A stretch of 64,000 nt of DNA from Microbacterium oxydans (lineage in GTDB: Bacteria > Actinomycetota > Actinomycetes > Actinomycetales > Microbacteriaceae). Shown in pieces: positions 37,101 to 47,960 of the stretch. Location of the stretch: contig NZ_JYIV01000030.1 in NCBI RefSeq assembly GCF_000956405.1, forward strand, positions 434,001-498,000, given 5' to 3'. The translations under genes were made by a program, and so were the position numbers. The notes below the pieces were generated by a model. It was given only the letters and a program-made list of their open reading frames with translations. It searched no databases and was not told where the DNA came from. Position 1 is the first letter of the stretch. Every line of letters begins with the position of its first letter.

Positions 37101-38671
37101 GCGAACTGCTGTGTGAAGTAGTCGAAGAGCAGCCGAGGACGCTTGCTGAGTACGGCGATCGGCGTGTCCGATCCCATCGCACCGAGCGGTTCGACACCGG
37201 TCTGACCCATCGGAGTGAGGAGGATGCGGACCTCCTCCTCGGTGTAGCCGAAGGTGCGCTGACGACGGGTGATCGACGCCGGCGGGTGCACGATGTGCTC
37301 GCGCTCCGGAAGCTCGGCCAGACGCACGGCACCGGCATCGAGCCACTCCTGCCACGGATGCATCGTGGCGAGGTCGCGCTTGACCTCGCTGTCCTCGATG
37401 ATCCGACGCTGCGACGTGTCGACCAGGAACATCTTGCCCGGCTGCAGGCGACCGCGGCGCTTGATGCGCTCCGGCTCGAAGTGCAGAACGCCGGTCTCGG
37501 ACCCGATGACGACGAGTCCGTCGGTGGTCTCCGTCCAGCGTCCAGGGCGCAGACCGTTGCGGTCGAGGGTCGCCCCGACGAGGGTGCCGTCCGTGAAGAT
37601 GAGAGCAGCAGGTCCGTCCCACGGCTCCATCTGGTTGGAGTGGTACTCGTAGAACGAGCGCAGCTCCGGCGAGATGTCGGCCTGCTTCTCGTAGGCCTCC
37701 GGCACCATCATCATGATCGCGTGGGGCAGGCTGCGGCCGGTCAGCGTGAGCAGCTCGAGCACCTCGTCGAAGGAGGCGGAGTCACTGGCGCCATCGGTGC
37801 AGATCGGGAGCAGCGGAGCGATGTCACCGAGGAGCTCGGACTCCAGCTGCGACTGGCGGGCGCGCATCCAGTTGCGGTTGCCGCCGACCGTGTTGATCTC
37901 GCCGTTGTGGGCGAGCATGCGCAGCGGCTGCGCGAGAGGCCAGGAGGGGAACGTGTTCGTCGAGTAGCGGGAGTGGACCACCGCGAGCTCCGAGGCGAAG
38001 CGCTCGTCCTGCAGGTCGGGATAGAACGGCTCGAGCTGCAGGGTCGTGACCATGCCCTTGTAGCCGAGGGTGCGAGCCGAGAGGGAGACGAAGTAGGCGC
38101 CGAGTTCGTGGCCGGCGCGCTTGCGCAGACGGTAGGCGACGCGGTCGAGCGCGATGCCCGTGAGAGGTGCGTCGGAGTGTGTCGCCCCGCCGGCGCTGAC
38201 GAACAGCTGCTCGAAGGCGGGACGCGCTTCGTCGGCGAGCTTTCCGAGGTTCTCGTTCGCGGTGGGCACCTCACGCCAGCCGAGGACGCGAAGCCCCTCG
38301 GAACGGGCGATCTTCTCGATGCCGGCCTTCTGCTGGCGGCGCTCGCTGGAATCGCGAGGCAGGAACGCCAGTCCGGCGGCGTACTCCCCCACCGGCGGCA
38401 GTTCGAAGCCGACCACGGCGCGGAGGAACGCATCGGGCATCTGCGTCAGGATGCCGGCGCCGTCCCCGGTGCCCGCGTCCGAGCCGATGGCTCCGCGGTG
38501 CTCCAGGTTGCGCAGGGCCTCGAGGGCCAACGCGATGATGTCATGCCCGGCTTCGCCGCGCAGGGTCGCGACCATGGCGAGGCCGCAGGCGTCTTTCTCG
38601 AACGCCGGGTTGTACATGCCCTGCTTCGGGGGGTATGCGCCGGAGGCGCCGTAAGGGGGCTGGAAGTACAC
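34094..38671 (-). CDS. gltB: Glutamate synthase large subunit
   Basis: 1525 aa from a GTG with GAGGA upstream. N-terminal glutamine amidotransferase (Ntn) domain with the catalytic cysteine C29 ([11 protein letters not shown]) after a short propeptide. The FMN and [3Fe-4S] synthase domain contains [15 protein letters not shown] with its three cluster cysteines, preceded by [14 protein letters not shown] and [17 protein letters not shown]-terminal GXGXG beta-helix ([23 protein letters not shown]) closes it. The length matches the alpha subunit of the bacterial enzyme. Ammonia made at C29 tunnels to the FMN site to aminate 2-oxoglutarate. The subunit gene gltD follows directly. Confidence 0.97.
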
Positions 38672-38760
38672 CAGTTACCGTCCTCAGATCTTCGAGTGAA
38701 ACCCGGGGACGACGTCGGCCCGCTCGTTCAGTGCAATGGTTCTCCCGCTACGAGGCGGCG

Positions 38761-39786
38761 TTATCGAGAGCCGTCCTCGCTCGTGGGAGCAGTGCTTGTG
38801 GCGGTGGCTCCTGCGGTGACTTCTTCGGCCGGAGGCTCGCTCACGTCTACGAAGTCAGAGGTATTGTCCTGCGATTCTACAACAGCGTCCGGGTCGGTCC
38901 GTTCGCGGCCCGGCTGGTACGGCGACGGCTCCAGTCCGGGGTGACGACGCGTCTGCACGATGAGGATCGCGAGACCGATGAGCACACCGATGATGGCCGC
39001 AAGGACGTTGCTGCGCAGGCCCAGGATGATCTCGCTCGGATCGATGCGGATCGACTCCCACAGGATGCGACCGGCGCTGTACCAGATGAGGTAGATCGCG
39101 AAGAGGCGGCCCCACTGGAAGAAGAGCTTGCGCCCGAGCCACAGCAGCACGATGACGCCGAGACCGTTCCAGATCACCTCGTAGAGGAACGTCGGGTGGA
39201 ACAGGGTGCCCTCGGGAAGTCCCGGAGGGAAGGCCGAGTTTGTGGACGGGATCTCCAGCCCCCACGGCAGATCGGTGGGGAGCCCGAAGAGCTCGTTGTT
39301 GAACCAGTTGCCGAAACGGCCCATGGCCTGTGCCAGGAGCAGACCGGGCGCCAGCGCGTCGGCGAAGGTCCAGAAGCGGATGCCCGTCCAGCGGCACCCG
39401 AGATACGCGCCGACGGCACCGCCGATGAGCGCGCCGAAGATCGCGATCCCACCCTCCCAGATGGCCCAGACCGAACCGGGCTGGAACGGGTTCCAGGTGT
39501 TGATGCCCTCGCCGAAGTAGTCGTTCGGGTGGGTGAGCACGTGGAAGATACGCGCACCAATGATCGCCAGCGGCACCGCGAGGATCGAGATGTCGATCAC
39601 CACCCACGGCTCCGCTCCTCGCTTGGTGAGGCGGCGGTTGGTCAGGAACGTCGCGGCGATGATGCCGGCGATGATGCACAGCGCATAGAAGTGGATCCGG
39701 ACCGGCCCGAGGTCGAAGTACGAGACCGTGGGGCTCGGGATGCTGGCGAGCACGTTCGTGAAGATGCTGTGGAGCGCGAGTGACAT
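38761..39786 (-). CDS. lgt: Prolipoprotein diacylglyceryl transferase
   Basis: 341 aa from the ATG at 39786 (MSLALHSIF); the longer frame upstream runs into trpA and is not credible. Seven hydrophobic helices, with the Lgt signature GRFGNWFNNELFG and an upstream GARIFHVLTHPNDYF patch carrying conserved Arg and His residues. The last 55 residues are an acidic, disordered tail (VVESQDNTSDFV and on) common in actinobacterial Lgt. It adds a diacylglyceryl group to the lipobox cysteine; Lnt at 5.2 kb completes the pathway. It follows trpA by 10 bases. Confidence 0.95.
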   Translation of the reverse strand: MSLALHSIFTNVLASIPSPTVSYFDLGPVRIHFYALCIIAGIIAATFLTNRRLTKRGAEPWVVIDISILAVPLAIIGARIFHVLTHPNDYFGEGINTWNPFQPGSVWAIWEGGIAIFGALIGGAVGAYLGCRWTGIRFWTFADALAPGLLLAQAMGRFGNWFNNELFGLPTDLPWGLEIPSTNSAFPPGLPEGTLFHPTFLYEVIWNGLGVIVLLWLGRKLFFQWGRLFAIYLIWYSAGRILWESIRIDPSEIILGLRSNVLAAIIGVLIGLAILIVQTRRHPGLEPSPYQPGRERTDPDAVVESQDNTSDFVDVSEPPAEEVTAGATATSTAPTSEDGSR

Positions 39787-39796
39787 GAGTGCGATT

Positions 39797-40600
39797 CTAG
39801 TTCTCGTGATCGGGGCGTGCCGACGAGGTGCCGGAGGCCAGGTTTCGGGTGACTTCTGCGAGGGCCGGAACTCCGCCGTCACGCAGAGCGCGGACGAGCG
39901 CCGTGCCGACGATGGCGCCGTCGGCGTACTCGGAGACGCCGGCGATCTGCTCGGCGGTGGAGATGCCGATGCCGACGCAGGCGCGGTGGGCTCCATGCGC
40001 CCGCAGGCGTCCGACAAGGGTGCGGGCAGCGCGGTCGAGTTCGGCGCGCTCCCCCGTGATGCCCATCGTCGACACCGTGTACACGAAACCGGTGGAGGAC
40101 TTCACCACCAGCTCGAGTCGTTCATCCGAGGAGGTCGGTGCCGCCAGGAACACGCGGTCGAGGCCGGTCCGCTCGCTGGCGGCGATCCACTCCCCTGCTG
40201 CGTCTGGCGTGATGTCCGGAGTGATGAGGCCGGCGCCGCCCGCAGCGAGCAGGTCATCGGCGTAGCGATCGATCCCGTACTGCATGACAGGGTTCCAGTA
40301 GGTCATCACGAGCACCGGGACGTCGGTGGCCGCCGTGATCGCACGGATCGCCGTGAAGAGGTCGGCCATCCGGAAGCCCGCGGCGAGAGCCTTGGTGGTC
40401 GCTTCCTGGATGATCGCGCCGTCCATCACCGGGTCGCTGTAGGGCGGACCGAGCTCGATGATGTCGACGCCGTTCTCGGCGAGGGCGATGGCTGCCTGGA
40501 TGCTCGTCTCGAGATCGGGGAAGCCGACGGGCAGGTAACCGACGAAGGCACTGCGGCCCGCGTCCTGCGCGCGCTGGATGGCTTGTTCGACGCGGCTCAC
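39797..40600 (-). CDS. trpA: Tryptophan synthase alpha subunit
   Basis: 267 aa from a GTG overlapping the trpB stop (GTGA). TIM barrel with the family signature [16 protein letters not shown], which holds both catalytic acids (Glu in IIELG and the downstream Asp), and [14 protein letters not shown] at the phosphate-binding end. It cleaves indole-3-glycerol phosphate to indole, which tunnels to TrpB. The usual FSDP of the signature reads YSDP here, a minor change. Confidence 0.95.
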   Translation of the reverse strand: MSRVEQAIQRAQDAGRSAFVGYLPVGFPDLETSIQAAIALAENGVDIIELGPPYSDPVMDGAIIQEATTKALAAGFRMADLFTAIRAITAATDVPVLVMTYWNPVMQYGIDRYADDLLAAGGAGLITPDITPDAAGEWIAASERTGLDRVFLAAPTSSDERLELVVKSSTGFVYTVSTMGITGERAELDRAARTLVGRLRAHGAHRACVGIGISTAEQIAGVSEYADGAIVGTALVRALRDGGVPALAEVTRNLASGTSSARPDHEN

Positions 40601-41868
40601 AGCTGCGGTTCCCCCTTCGCGACGCGTTCTTCCTGTTCGCTCTCCTGCTCGACGTCGTGGGCCAGTGCGGCCTCGTCGTAGAGCTGGAAGTAGCGGGCCG
40701 CGGTGTCCATGTCCTTGTCGCCGCGACCGGACAGGCAGACCGCGATCAAGCCGTCGGGACCGAGGTCGCGACCGATGCGCAGTGCTCCGGCGAGAGCGTG
40801 GGCGGATTCGATGGCAGGGATGATGCCCTCGGTCCGGCTGAGCAGACGCAGCGCCTGCATCGCCTCGTCGTCGGTGGCCGGGATGTACTCGGCTCGGCCG
40901 ATGTCGGCGAGCCAGGAGTGCTCGGGGCCGACACCCGGGTAGTCGAGACCGGCCGAGATCGAGTGGGACTCGATCGTCTGGCCGTCGGCATCCTGGAGGA
41001 CGTAGGTCTTCGCGCCGTGGAGCACGCCGGGGCGACCGCGCTCGATCGACGCCGCGTGCTTCTCGGTGTCGACACCGTCGCCGGCTGCCTCGACGCCGTA
41101 GAGTCGGACGCCCTCGTCGTCGAGGAACGCGTCGAACATGCCGATCGCGTTGGAGCCCCCGCCGACGCAGGCCATGACCGCATCGGGAAGCCGTCCCACC
41201 TCGTCGAGCAGCTGCGCGCGGGCCTCTTCCCCGATGATCTTCTGGAAGTCGCGGACCATCGCGGGGAACGGGTGCGGACCCGCCGCCGTGCCGAAGATGT
41301 AGTTGGTGGTCTCTACCGAGGCCACCCAGTCGCGATAGGCGTCGTTGATCGCGTCCTTGAGCGTGCGCGAGCCGGACGTCACCGGGACCACCTCGGCACC
41401 GAGGAGCCGCATGCGGGCCACGTTGAGCGCCTGCCGCTCGGTGTCGACTTCTCCCATGTAGATGGTGCAGTCCAGACCGAACAGCGCTGCCGCCGTCGCC
41501 GTCGCAACACCGTGCTGCCCGGCACCGGTCTCCGCGATCACCCGCGTCTTGCCGAGGCGCTTGGTGAGCAGCGCCTGGCCGAGCACGTTGTTGATCTTGT
41601 GGGAGCCGGTGTGGTTGAGGTCTTCACGCTTGAGGAAGATCCGCGCGCCGCCGGCATGCTCGGCGAAACGCGGGACCTCGGTGATCGCGGAGGGGCGTCC
41701 GGCGTAGGAGCTGAGCAGATGCGCGAGCTCGTCACGGAACGCCGGGTCGACGATCGCGGCCTCGTAGGCCACAGTGAGCTCGTCGATCGCCGCGATGAGC
41801 GACTCGGGCATGAACCGTCCGCCGAACTCACCGAAGAAGGGGCCGTGCTGGTCGCGCAGGCTCATCAT
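40597..41868 (-). CDS. trpB: Tryptophan synthase beta subunit
   Basis: 423 aa; two adjacent ATG codons at the start. Pyridoxal-phosphate lysine K91 in [16 protein letters not shown], the [10 protein letters not shown] phosphate loop and a Gly-rich PLP pocket identify TrpB. It condenses indole with serine. The translation start overlaps the trpC stop (ATGA), and its own stop overlaps the trpA start, so trpCBA are tightly coupled. The acidic C-terminal tail [14 protein letters not shown] is an actinobacterial feature. Confidence 0.96.
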   Translation of the reverse strand: MMSLRDQHGPFFGEFGGRFMPESLIAAIDELTVAYEAAIVDPAFRDELAHLLSSYAGRPSAITEVPRFAEHAGGARIFLKREDLNHTGSHKINNVLGQALLTKRLGKTRVIAETGAGQHGVATATAAALFGLDCTIYMGEVDTERQALNVARMRLLGAEVVPVTSGSRTLKDAINDAYRDWVASVETTNYIFGTAAGPHPFPAMVRDFQKIIGEEARAQLLDEVGRLPDAVMACVGGGSNAIGMFDAFLDDEGVRLYGVEAAGDGVDTEKHAASIERGRPGVLHGAKTYVLQDADGQTIESHSISAGLDYPGVGPEHSWLADIGRAEYIPATDDEAMQALRLLSRTEGIIPAIESAHALAGALRIGRDLGPDGLIAVCLSGRGDKDMDTAARYFQLYDEAALAHDVEQESEQEERVAKGEPQL

Positions 41869-42638
41869 GCCTCCAGGAAACTCTTGAGGGTGGCGACGGG
41901 GTCGCCGGTCACGAGCGCCTCGCCGATCAACACGACGTCGGCACCCGCGGAACGGTAATGCACGACGTCTGCGGGCGTCAGGACCGCCGACTCCGCGATC
42001 TTCACCGCCGTGTCGGGGATGCGCTCGACCAGACGCCCGAACAGATCGCGATCGAGCTCGAGCGTCCTCAGGTCACGGGCGTTCACACCGATCAGCGGAG
42101 CGCCGAGATCGATCGCGGCCTCGAGCTCCTCTGCGGAGTGCGTCTCGACGAGGGGCGTCATGCCCAGCTCGCCGATGAAGCCGAAGAGATCACGGAGCAC
42201 ATCGGGTTCGAGCCCGGCGACGATCAGCAGGACCAGGTCGGCGCCAGCGGCTCGCGCCTCCAGCACCTGGTACCGGGTCGCGATGAAGTCCTTGCGCAGC
42301 ACCGGGAGCGACACACGCGCGGTGACCGCCTCGAGGTCGGCGAGACTGCCTCCGAAACGACGCTCCTCCGTGAGCACGCTGATCGCGGATGCCCCGCCCG
42401 TCTCGTAGAGCGAAGCCTGAAGGGCGGGATCGGGGATCTCTGCGAGAGCGCCCCTGGAAGGGCTGGCACGCTTGACCTCTGCGATGATCTTCACGCGATC
42501 CGCGGGGGCGAGGAACGAGAGCGCGTCCTTCGCCGCAGGGCGGGCGAGAGCATCTCGTTCGAGGGCGGCCAGCGGCCGCGACAGGGCGCGACGCTCGGCG
42601 TCTGCGACAGCGCCGGCCGTCAGGTCGGCGAGCACCAT
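41865..42638 (-). CDS. trpC: Indole-3-glycerol phosphate synthase
   Basis: 257 aa from the ATG at 42638, which shares its first base with the TAA of the upstream small gene (TAATG). TIM barrel with [13 protein letters not shown] (catalytic Lys in the EVKRASPS loop) and [20 protein letters not shown], the family hallmarks, and [18 protein letters not shown] near the C-terminus. It makes indole-3-glycerol phosphate from carboxyphenylaminodeoxyribulose phosphate. Confidence 0.96.
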   Translation of the reverse strand: MVLADLTAGAVADAERRALSRPLAALERDALARPAAKDALSFLAPADRVKIIAEVKRASPSRGALAEIPDPALQASLYETGGASAISVLTEERRFGGSLADLEAVTARVSLPVLRKDFIATRYQVLEARAAGADLVLLIVAGLEPDVLRDLFGFIGELGMTPLVETHSAEELEAAIDLGAPLIGVNARDLRTLELDRDLFGRLVERIPDTAVKIAESAVLTPADVVHYRSAGADVVLIGEALVTGDPVATLKSFLEA

Positions 42639-42868
42639 TAGTGCGCCTTCGGAGCGTACTTCGGACCCTTCACGCCGTAACCGGCCTTCGCCAGCGCCCA
42701 GCCGACGATCGCGCCGATCGGGACGAGCGCGACCGAGGCGATGACGAGGGCGGGCTGCTCGAAGCAGAACGCGACCGTGGCGGCGGCGACGCCGACCAGC
42801 ATGATGACCACAGCGGTCCAAGCGGCAGGCGAGTGTCCGTGGCCGGGATCGGCGATCGGGTTGGTCAT
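42638..42868 (-). CDS. HGxxPAAW family small membrane protein
   Basis: 76 aa. The motif HGHSPAAW (residues about 10-17) gives the family its name, followed by two transmembrane helices (TAVVIMLVGVAAATVAFCF and VIASVALVPIGAIVGWALA) and a basic C-terminus. It lies between the Trp-associated membrane gene and trpC, its usual actinobacterial location. Function unknown; a link to tryptophan synthesis is inferred only from position. The TAATG overlap with trpC suggests co-translation. Confidence 0.85.
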   Translation of the reverse strand: MTNPIADPGHGHSPAAWTAVVIMLVGVAAATVAFCFEQPALVIASVALVPIGAIVGWALAKAGYGVKGPKYAPKAH

Positions 42869-42915
42869 GTTCTCCTCCGGGGGACGACGTGCGGTTCGGA
42901 TTCAGTCTATCGGGG

Positions 42916-43503
42916 TCAGCGCGTCGGATCGGTTCCCCGGGACAGCTCGTCCCAGGAATCGACCGCATCGACGGGCCCGTCATGCGGGACTTCGACGTGG
43001 TCCGTCCGGTACCGGCGTCCCCCGGCCTTCCAGCCACGCCACGTCGTCAAGACCACGACCGAGGCGGCCAGTAGGATCGCCCAGCCGACCAGGGCGATGT
43101 ACGGCCAGGCGGACGGTACGATGCTCGCCACGACCTCGTGGACCGCCACACCGCCGGCGAGTCCAGTCACCTCGGTCACCGTGGCCCCGACGGCGTCGAA
43201 GGGTTCGGAGAGCAGCAGCTGGAGTGTCGACCAGCCGAGGAACAGGGCTGTCGCTGCCGCGAGCACGCCGAACACGAGCCGCACCGCCTTGCCTGCGATC
43301 GACAGTGCGGCCCCGAGAGCGAGCACCGCCAGGCTGAGCGGCGCGAGGAGGACCAGCGCGGATGCACCCGGGACCAGGATCGCCTCCCCCGCGTCGGCGC
43401 GTTCGACGGTCAGCCAGGTCTGCGTCGACGAGATGATGCCGATCGCCCCGGCGAGAAGGAAGCCGGAGACGGACAGAGCGCGACCGCGTTTCGCGAGGCT
43501 CAT
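42916..43503 (-). CDS. Tryptophan biosynthesis-associated membrane protein
   Basis: 195 aa from the ATG at 43503, which overlaps the hisI stop (ATGA). Four hydrophobic segments with a [11 protein letters not shown] patch after the first helix, as in the TIGR02234-type family found in actinobacterial trp clusters, then a hydrophilic C-terminal tail ([15 protein letters not shown]). The role is unproven; the family is tied to trp operons only by location. trpE, which often sits just upstream of it, is not present in this window. Confidence 0.82.
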   Translation of the reverse strand: MSLAKRGRALSVSGFLLAGAIGIISSTQTWLTVERADAGEAILVPGASALVLLAPLSLAVLALGAALSIAGKAVRLVFGVLAAATALFLGWSTLQLLLSEPFDAVGATVTEVTGLAGGVAVHEVVASIVPSAWPYIALVGWAILLAASVVVLTTWRGWKAGGRRYRTDHVEVPHDGPVDAVDSWDELSRGTDPTR

Positions 43504-43880
43504 GACCGATCCGTTCCGGTGACGGCCTCGAGGTCGTTCGTGTCGAAGCAGGTGCGCGTGCCGGTGTGGCAGGCGGGGCCGGTCTGGGCCACGAGGAGCA
43601 GGATCGCATCGCCGTCGCAGTCCAGCCGCGCCTCGTGCACGACCTGGATGTGCCCGGACGTGTCGCCCTTGCGCCAGTACTCCTGACGGGAGCGGGACCA
43701 GTACGTCGCACGCCCCGAGGTCAGGGTGCGTCGCAGAGCCTCGGCGTCGACCCAGGCGAGCATCAGCACCTCGCGCGTGTCCCACTGCTGCACGATGACA
43801 GGCGCGAGACCGTCTGCGTTGAAGGCGACCTGCGCGATGCGCTCGTCGACGGATGTCGTCTGTGCTTCCGCGTCACTCAT
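43500..43880 (-). CDS. hisI: Phosphoribosyl-AMP cyclohydrolase
   Basis: 126 aa. Short HisI-only form (no HisE fusion, hisE is separate at 45.5 kb). The core shows [37 protein letters not shown], and the Zn/Mg sites [12 protein letters not shown] and [11 protein letters not shown] with conserved cysteines. It opens the purine ring of PR-AMP in histidine synthesis. hisF lies directly upstream with a 4-base overlap. Confidence 0.96.
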   Translation of the reverse strand: MSDAEAQTTSVDERIAQVAFNADGLAPVIVQQWDTREVLMLAWVDAEALRRTLTSGRATYWSRSRQEYWRKGDTSGHIQVVHEARLDCDGDAILLLVAQTGPACHTGTRTCFDTNDLEAVTGTDRS

Positions 43881-44638
43881 CGGACGAGAACCCCCTCCGC
43901 GCGAAGCGCGTCCTTGACGTCGCCGACCGTGAGTGCGCCGGTGTGGAACACGCTGGCGGCGAGGACGGCGTCGGCGCCTGCTTTGATCGCGGGTGCGAAG
44001 TCCGACGCCTTCCCGGCACCACCGGAGGCGATCACCGGCACCGAGGCCGCCTCGCGCATCAGGCCCACCAGTTCAAGGTCGAAGCCGTCACGGGTGCCGT
44101 CCGCATCGATCGAGTTGACCAGAAGCTCGCCCGCTCCGCGCTCGGCCGCTTCCCGCGCCCAGTCCAGGGCGTCGAGGGTGGTCTGCGTGCGGCCGCCGTG
44201 CGTCGTGACGACGAAGCCCGAGTGGGTCGTCCCGGCGCGTTTCACGTCGAGCGAGAGCACGAGCACCTGCGCACCGAAGCGGTCGGCGATCTCGCCTATC
44301 AGCTCCGGGCGCGCGATCGCGGCCGAGTTCACGCCGACCTTGTCCGCGCCGACGGAGAGAAGGCGGGCCACGTCGTCGACGCTGCGCACTCCCCCGCCGA
44401 CGGTGAGCGGCACGAAGACTTGCTCCGCCGTCCGCTGCACGACGTCGTACGTCGTGGCGCGCGCGTCGACCGTGGCGGTGACGTCGAGGAAGGTGATCTC
44501 ATCCGCGCCCTGCGCCGCGTAGTGCCTGGCGAGCTCGACGGGGTCGCCCATGTCGCGCAGGTTCTCGAAGTTCACCCCTTTGACGACACGCCCATCGGCG
44601 ACGTCGAGACACGGGATGACACGGCTCGCGAGAGTCAT
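43877..44638 (-). CDS. hisF: Imidazole glycerol phosphate synthase cyclase subunit
   Basis: 253 aa from the ATG at 44638, sharing one base with the hisG TGA. TIM barrel beginning [18 protein letters not shown], with catalytic Asp residues in CLDVADG and in [26 protein letters not shown] and [10 protein letters not shown] form the phosphate sites. The HisH amidotransferase partner gene is not in the window. It converts PRFAR plus ammonia to imidazole glycerol phosphate and AICAR. Confidence 0.96.
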   Translation of the reverse strand: MTLASRVIPCLDVADGRVVKGVNFENLRDMGDPVELARHYAAQGADEITFLDVTATVDARATTYDVVQRTAEQVFVPLTVGGGVRSVDDVARLLSVGADKVGVNSAAIARPELIGEIADRFGAQVLVLSLDVKRAGTTHSGFVVTTHGGRTQTTLDALDWAREAAERGAGELLVNSIDADGTRDGFDLELVGLMREAASVPVIASGGAGKASDFAPAIKAGADAVLAASVFHTGALTVGDVKDALRAEGVLVR

Positions 44639-45480
44639 CAGAGCCTCGCGTTGTGGATCGCGGTCACGAGGATGGCCCGTGCACCCAGCGCGTAGAGAGC
44701 GTCCATCACCGGATTGACCCGGGAACGAGCCACCATGACCCGCACGGCCACCCACTCGGGGTCGCGCAGCGGCGAGACCGTCGGCGACTCCACGCCCCCG
44801 GCGATCTTCACGGCGTCGTCCAGCAGAGCAACCGGAAGGTCGTAGTCGATCATGACGAAACGTCGAGCGACCATGACGCCCCGGAGGCGACGAAGGAGCG
44901 TCTCCGACCCCTCGGCATCCTCGGGCCCGGCGATGAGCACGGCCTCCGACTCCAGGATCACGGGACCGAACACCTCGAGCCCGGCCTGGCGCAGCGTCGT
45001 GCCGGTCTCGACGACGTCGGCGACAGCGTCGGCGACGCCGAGACGGACCGCGGACTCCACTGCGCCGTCGAGCGGCACCAGGTCGACGGCGATGTCGCGC
45101 TCGTCGAGGAATGCGTCCACGAGGCCGGGGTACGACGTCGCGATGCGGAGCCCGTCGAGCTCGCTCACGTCGGTGTAGCGTCCGGTCGGCGCGGCGAAGC
45201 GGAACGTGGAGCCGGCGAATCCCAGCGCCTCGATCTCGCGGGCACCGGGCATCCGCGCATCGAGCAGGAGGTCACGACCGGTGATGCCGACATCGATCGC
45301 GCCGGAGCCGACGTAGGTGGCGATGTCCTTCGGGCGCAGGAAGAAGAACTCGACGTCGTTGTCGGCGTCGATCACGTGCAGGGTCTTGGGGTCACGACGA
45401 CCGGCATAGCCCGCCTCGGCGAGCATGTCGGCGGCGGTCTCGGAGAGCGAGCCCTTGTTGGGAACGGCGATGCGCAGCAT
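44638..45480 (-). CDS. hisG: ATP phosphoribosyltransferase (long form)
   Basis: 280 aa, the HisG long form with a C-terminal regulatory domain, which makes it the feedback-controlled first enzyme of histidine synthesis. It has [15 protein letters not shown] at the N-terminus, [15 protein letters not shown] for the substrate site, and the C-terminal [20 protein letters not shown] and [20 protein letters not shown], typical of the histidine-binding extension. It condenses ATP with PRPP. It is downstream of hisE with a 38-base gap. Confidence 0.95.
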   Translation of the reverse strand: MLRIAVPNKGSLSETAADMLAEAGYAGRRDPKTLHVIDADNDVEFFFLRPKDIATYVGSGAIDVGITGRDLLLDARMPGAREIEALGFAGSTFRFAAPTGRYTDVSELDGLRIATSYPGLVDAFLDERDIAVDLVPLDGAVESAVRLGVADAVADVVETGTTLRQAGLEVFGPVILESEAVLIAGPEDAEGSETLLRRLRGVMVARRFVMIDYDLPVALLDDAVKIAGGVESPTVSPLRDPEWVAVRVMVARSRVNPVMDALYALGARAILVTAIHNARL

Positions 45481-45518
45481 GGATGGCTTTCAGTTCGAGG
45501 GGATCGGAACGGAGCGCA

Positions 45519-45782
45519 TCACAGATGTCGGTAGACGTCCTGCAGGCTGAGGCCCTTCGCGAGCATCATCACCTGGACGTGGTACAGCAGCTGGGAGATC
45601 TCCTCGGCGGCGGCTTCATCGGACTCGTACTCCGATGCCATCCACACCTCGGCGGCCTCTTCCACGATCTTCTTGCCGATCGTGTGCACGCCGCCGTCGA
45701 GCTCGGCCACGGTCCCCGATCCGGCAGGGCGGGTCTCGGCCTTGACACTGAGCTCGGCGAACAGCTCGTCGAAAGTCTTCAC
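45519..45782 (-). CDS. hisE: Phosphoribosyl-ATP pyrophosphatase
   Basis: 87 aa from a GTG overlapping the rpe stop (GTGA). An all-helical MazG-like protein: [41 protein letters not shown] with the metal-binding E-E patch, and [21 protein letters not shown]. It hydrolyses PR-ATP to PR-AMP and pyrophosphate, the second step of histidine synthesis. hisG follows, then hisF and hisI, so the whole his run is co-directional. Confidence 0.94.
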   Translation of the reverse strand: MKTFDELFAELSVKAETRPAGSGTVAELDGGVHTIGKKIVEEAAEVWMASEYESDEAAAEEISQLLYHVQVMMLAKGLSLQDVYRHL

Positions 45783-46459
45783 GCTTCCAGGCTAGCGGCT
45801 CCGGCGAGGTCTCTCAGCCGGGTGACGGCCGCCTCGATGTCCTCGGCCCCGTACACGGCCGAGCCGGCGACGAATGTGTCGGCGCCAGCGGAGGCGGCGA
45901 TCTCGATCGTGCGATCGGAGATGCCGCCGTCGACCTGGAGCCACACCTGGGATCCACGCCGGCGGGCTTCATCGGCCAGAGCACGCAGCTTCGGCATCGT
46001 CTCCGGCATGAAGCTCTGCCCACCGAAGCCCGGTTCGACGGTCATCACGAGGATCTGATCGAACTCGTCGAGGATCTCGAAGAGCGATTCGACCGGTGTC
46101 GCCGGCTTCACCGCGACACCCGCTCGAGAACCGATGTCACGGAGTCGACGGGCGAGAGTCACTGGCTCGTCGGCGGCCTCGAGGTGGAACGTGACGCTCG
46201 CGGCGCCGATCTCGGCGTACTCGGGTGCCCACCGCTCCGGGTCGGTGATCATGAGGTGCACGTCGAGCGGGATCGGACTCGTCGCCTGGATGCGCTCGAC
46301 CATCTGCGGACCGAACGTCAGATTGGGGACGAAGTGGTTGTCCATCACGTCGACGTGCGCGAAGTCGGCGGTCGCGATCTTGGCGAGATCCGCCTGCATG
46401 TTCACGAAGTCGGCGGCGAGGATGCTGGGGTTGATGCGCGGGGCACGAGGCAGTTCCAC
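45779..46459 (-). CDS. rpe: Ribulose-phosphate 3-epimerase
   Basis: 226 aa from a GTG at 46459 that falls after the AAGGAAG site embedded in the rsmB stop region. The frame is open further upstream but unsupported. TIM barrel with [17 protein letters not shown], the metal-binding [27 protein letters not shown] and the [11 protein letters not shown] phosphate site, then [19 protein letters not shown]. It interconverts ribulose-5-P and xylulose-5-P. It links pentose phosphates to the PRPP used by the neighbouring his and pyr genes. Confidence 0.95.
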   Translation of the reverse strand: MELPRAPRINPSILAADFVNMQADLAKIATADFAHVDVMDNHFVPNLTFGPQMVERIQATSPIPLDVHLMITDPERWAPEYAEIGAASVTFHLEAADEPVTLARRLRDIGSRAGVAVKPATPVESLFEILDEFDQILVMTVEPGFGGQSFMPETMPKLRALADEARRRGSQVWLQVDGGISDRTIEIAASAGADTFVAGSAVYGAEDIEAAVTRLRDLAGAASLEA

Positions 46460-46463
46460 GGTC

Positions 46464-47960
46464 CTAGTCTTCCTTTCCGGATGAGGTGTCGTCGGTCGAT
46501 GAGCGCTGCAGCAGCGCGAGGAACATGGCGTCCGTCCCGTGACGGTGCGGCCAGAGCTGCGCGCTGCCGGAACCCGCCCTGCCCTCCTCCGCGAGGTCGA
46601 TCGGAGCGAGGGCGACATCGGCGATGACGGTGCGCGCGTCGAGTTCACGCACGTCTGTGCGGTCGCGGAGCACCTCCTTCACGACTCCCGTGGTCTCCGC
46701 GAGATGAGGCGAGCATGTGACGTAGGCGACGATGCCTCCCGGAGCGAGGGCATCGAGTGCGGCCGACAGCAGCTCGACCTGGAGCGGCACGAGTTCCGCG
46801 ACGTCGGCCGGCGACTTCCGCCATCGCGCCTCAGGACGTCGACGCAGCGCGCCCAAGCCCGTGCACGGAGCATCGACGAGGATGCGGTCGAACTCGCCCG
46901 GTCGGGATGCGGCCAGGGCCCGGCCGTCCTGCTCGTGCACCACGACCTCACCGGGGACGGCACGCAACGCCTTGCGCACCAGACGAGCCCTGACTGGCAC
47001 GACCTCGTTCGCCTCCAGTGTGACGTCGTGCTCGCGGGCCACAGCGGCGAGGAGTGCGGTCTTGCCTCCGGGGCCCGCGCACAGGTCGAGCCACCGCTCC
47101 CCCGGTGTGATGGGCGCGGCACCGGTCAGGGCCAACGCCACGAGCTGGGAGCCCTCGTCCTGCACACGTACGGTTCCCCCGGATGCCTCGACGGCACGGC
47201 GGGGGTCGCCACCGGTCGAGGCGAAGGCCGTCGGGGCGTATGGCAGGCGCGGCTCCCCCGGTTCGGCGAGCCCGGGGAGAGCGACGAGCGTGACATCGGG
47301 CGAGGCGTTGTCGGCCTCGAGGAGAGCGTCCAGCTCCTCGCCGCGCCCTTCGGCGCTGAGAGCGCGACGCAGAGCACGGATCACCCACACCGGGTGCGCG
47401 GAACGGAGGGCGAGGCGTTCGTCGTCGGAGCGTGCGCCGCTCTCGATGCGTTCTTGCCACTGCTCGCCCGAGTCCCGTGCGATGCGACGGAGCACGGCGT
47501 TCGCGAAGCTCGATGCTCCCCGCCCTGACTCCGTCGCGACCAGGTTCACCGACTCGTTCACGGCGGCGTGCGAAGCCACGCGCGTGGCGAGCAGCTGATG
47601 CGCAGCGAGGCGCAAGGCGTCGAGGACGGCGGGATCGATGCTGTCGGGTGAGCGGCCAGCCGCGGCGGCGATGATCGCGTCGTAGGTGCCGAGCCGGCGC
47701 AGCGTGCCGTACGTCAGCTCGGTCGCGAGAGCAGCGTCCTGGGGTGTGAGCTGCGCTTCGGCGATCGCCGAGGGCAGCACGAGGTTGGCGTAGGCGTCGG
47801 TCTCGGAGACCGCACGCAGCACGCCGTAGGCGACTCGTCTCGCGGGCTGCACGGTGCGGACGGGACCGCGTTGACCTCCGCGATGCGCGTCCGATCCCCG
47901 CGGGCCACGCGGACGGGCGTTCGCTGGTGCGCCTCGACGGTTCCGTCGCTCGTCGCTCAT
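46464..47960 (-). CDS. rsmB: 16S rRNA (cytosine-967-C5)-methyltransferase RsmB
   Basis: 498 aa from the ATG at 47960, overlapping the fmt stop (ATGA). A basic, low-complexity N-terminus (about 40 residues) precedes a NusB-like RNA-binding domain (ARRVAYGVLRAVSETDAYAN and on). The methyltransferase domain has motif I DLCAGPGGKTALLAA, the VDAPCTGLGALRRRPE motif IV with Cys, and the catalytic cysteine in YVTCSPHLAE. It methylates C967 of 16S rRNA. The longer frame upstream shadows fmt and was not used. Confidence 0.93.
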   Translation of the reverse strand: MSDERRNRRGAPANARPRGPRGSDAHRGGQRGPVRTVQPARRVAYGVLRAVSETDAYANLVLPSAIAEAQLTPQDAALATELTYGTLRRLGTYDAIIAAAAGRSPDSIDPAVLDALRLAAHQLLATRVASHAAVNESVNLVATESGRGASSFANAVLRRIARDSGEQWQERIESGARSDDERLALRSAHPVWVIRALRRALSAEGRGEELDALLEADNASPDVTLVALPGLAEPGEPRLPYAPTAFASTGGDPRRAVEASGGTVRVQDEGSQLVALALTGAAPITPGERWLDLCAGPGGKTALLAAVAREHDVTLEANEVVPVRARLVRKALRAVPGEVVVHEQDGRALAASRPGEFDRILVDAPCTGLGALRRRPEARWRKSPADVAELVPLQVELLSAALDALAPGGIVAYVTCSPHLAETTGVVKEVLRDRTDVRELDARTVIADVALAPIDLAEEGRAGSGSAQLWPHRHGTDAMFLALLQRSSTDDTSSGKED

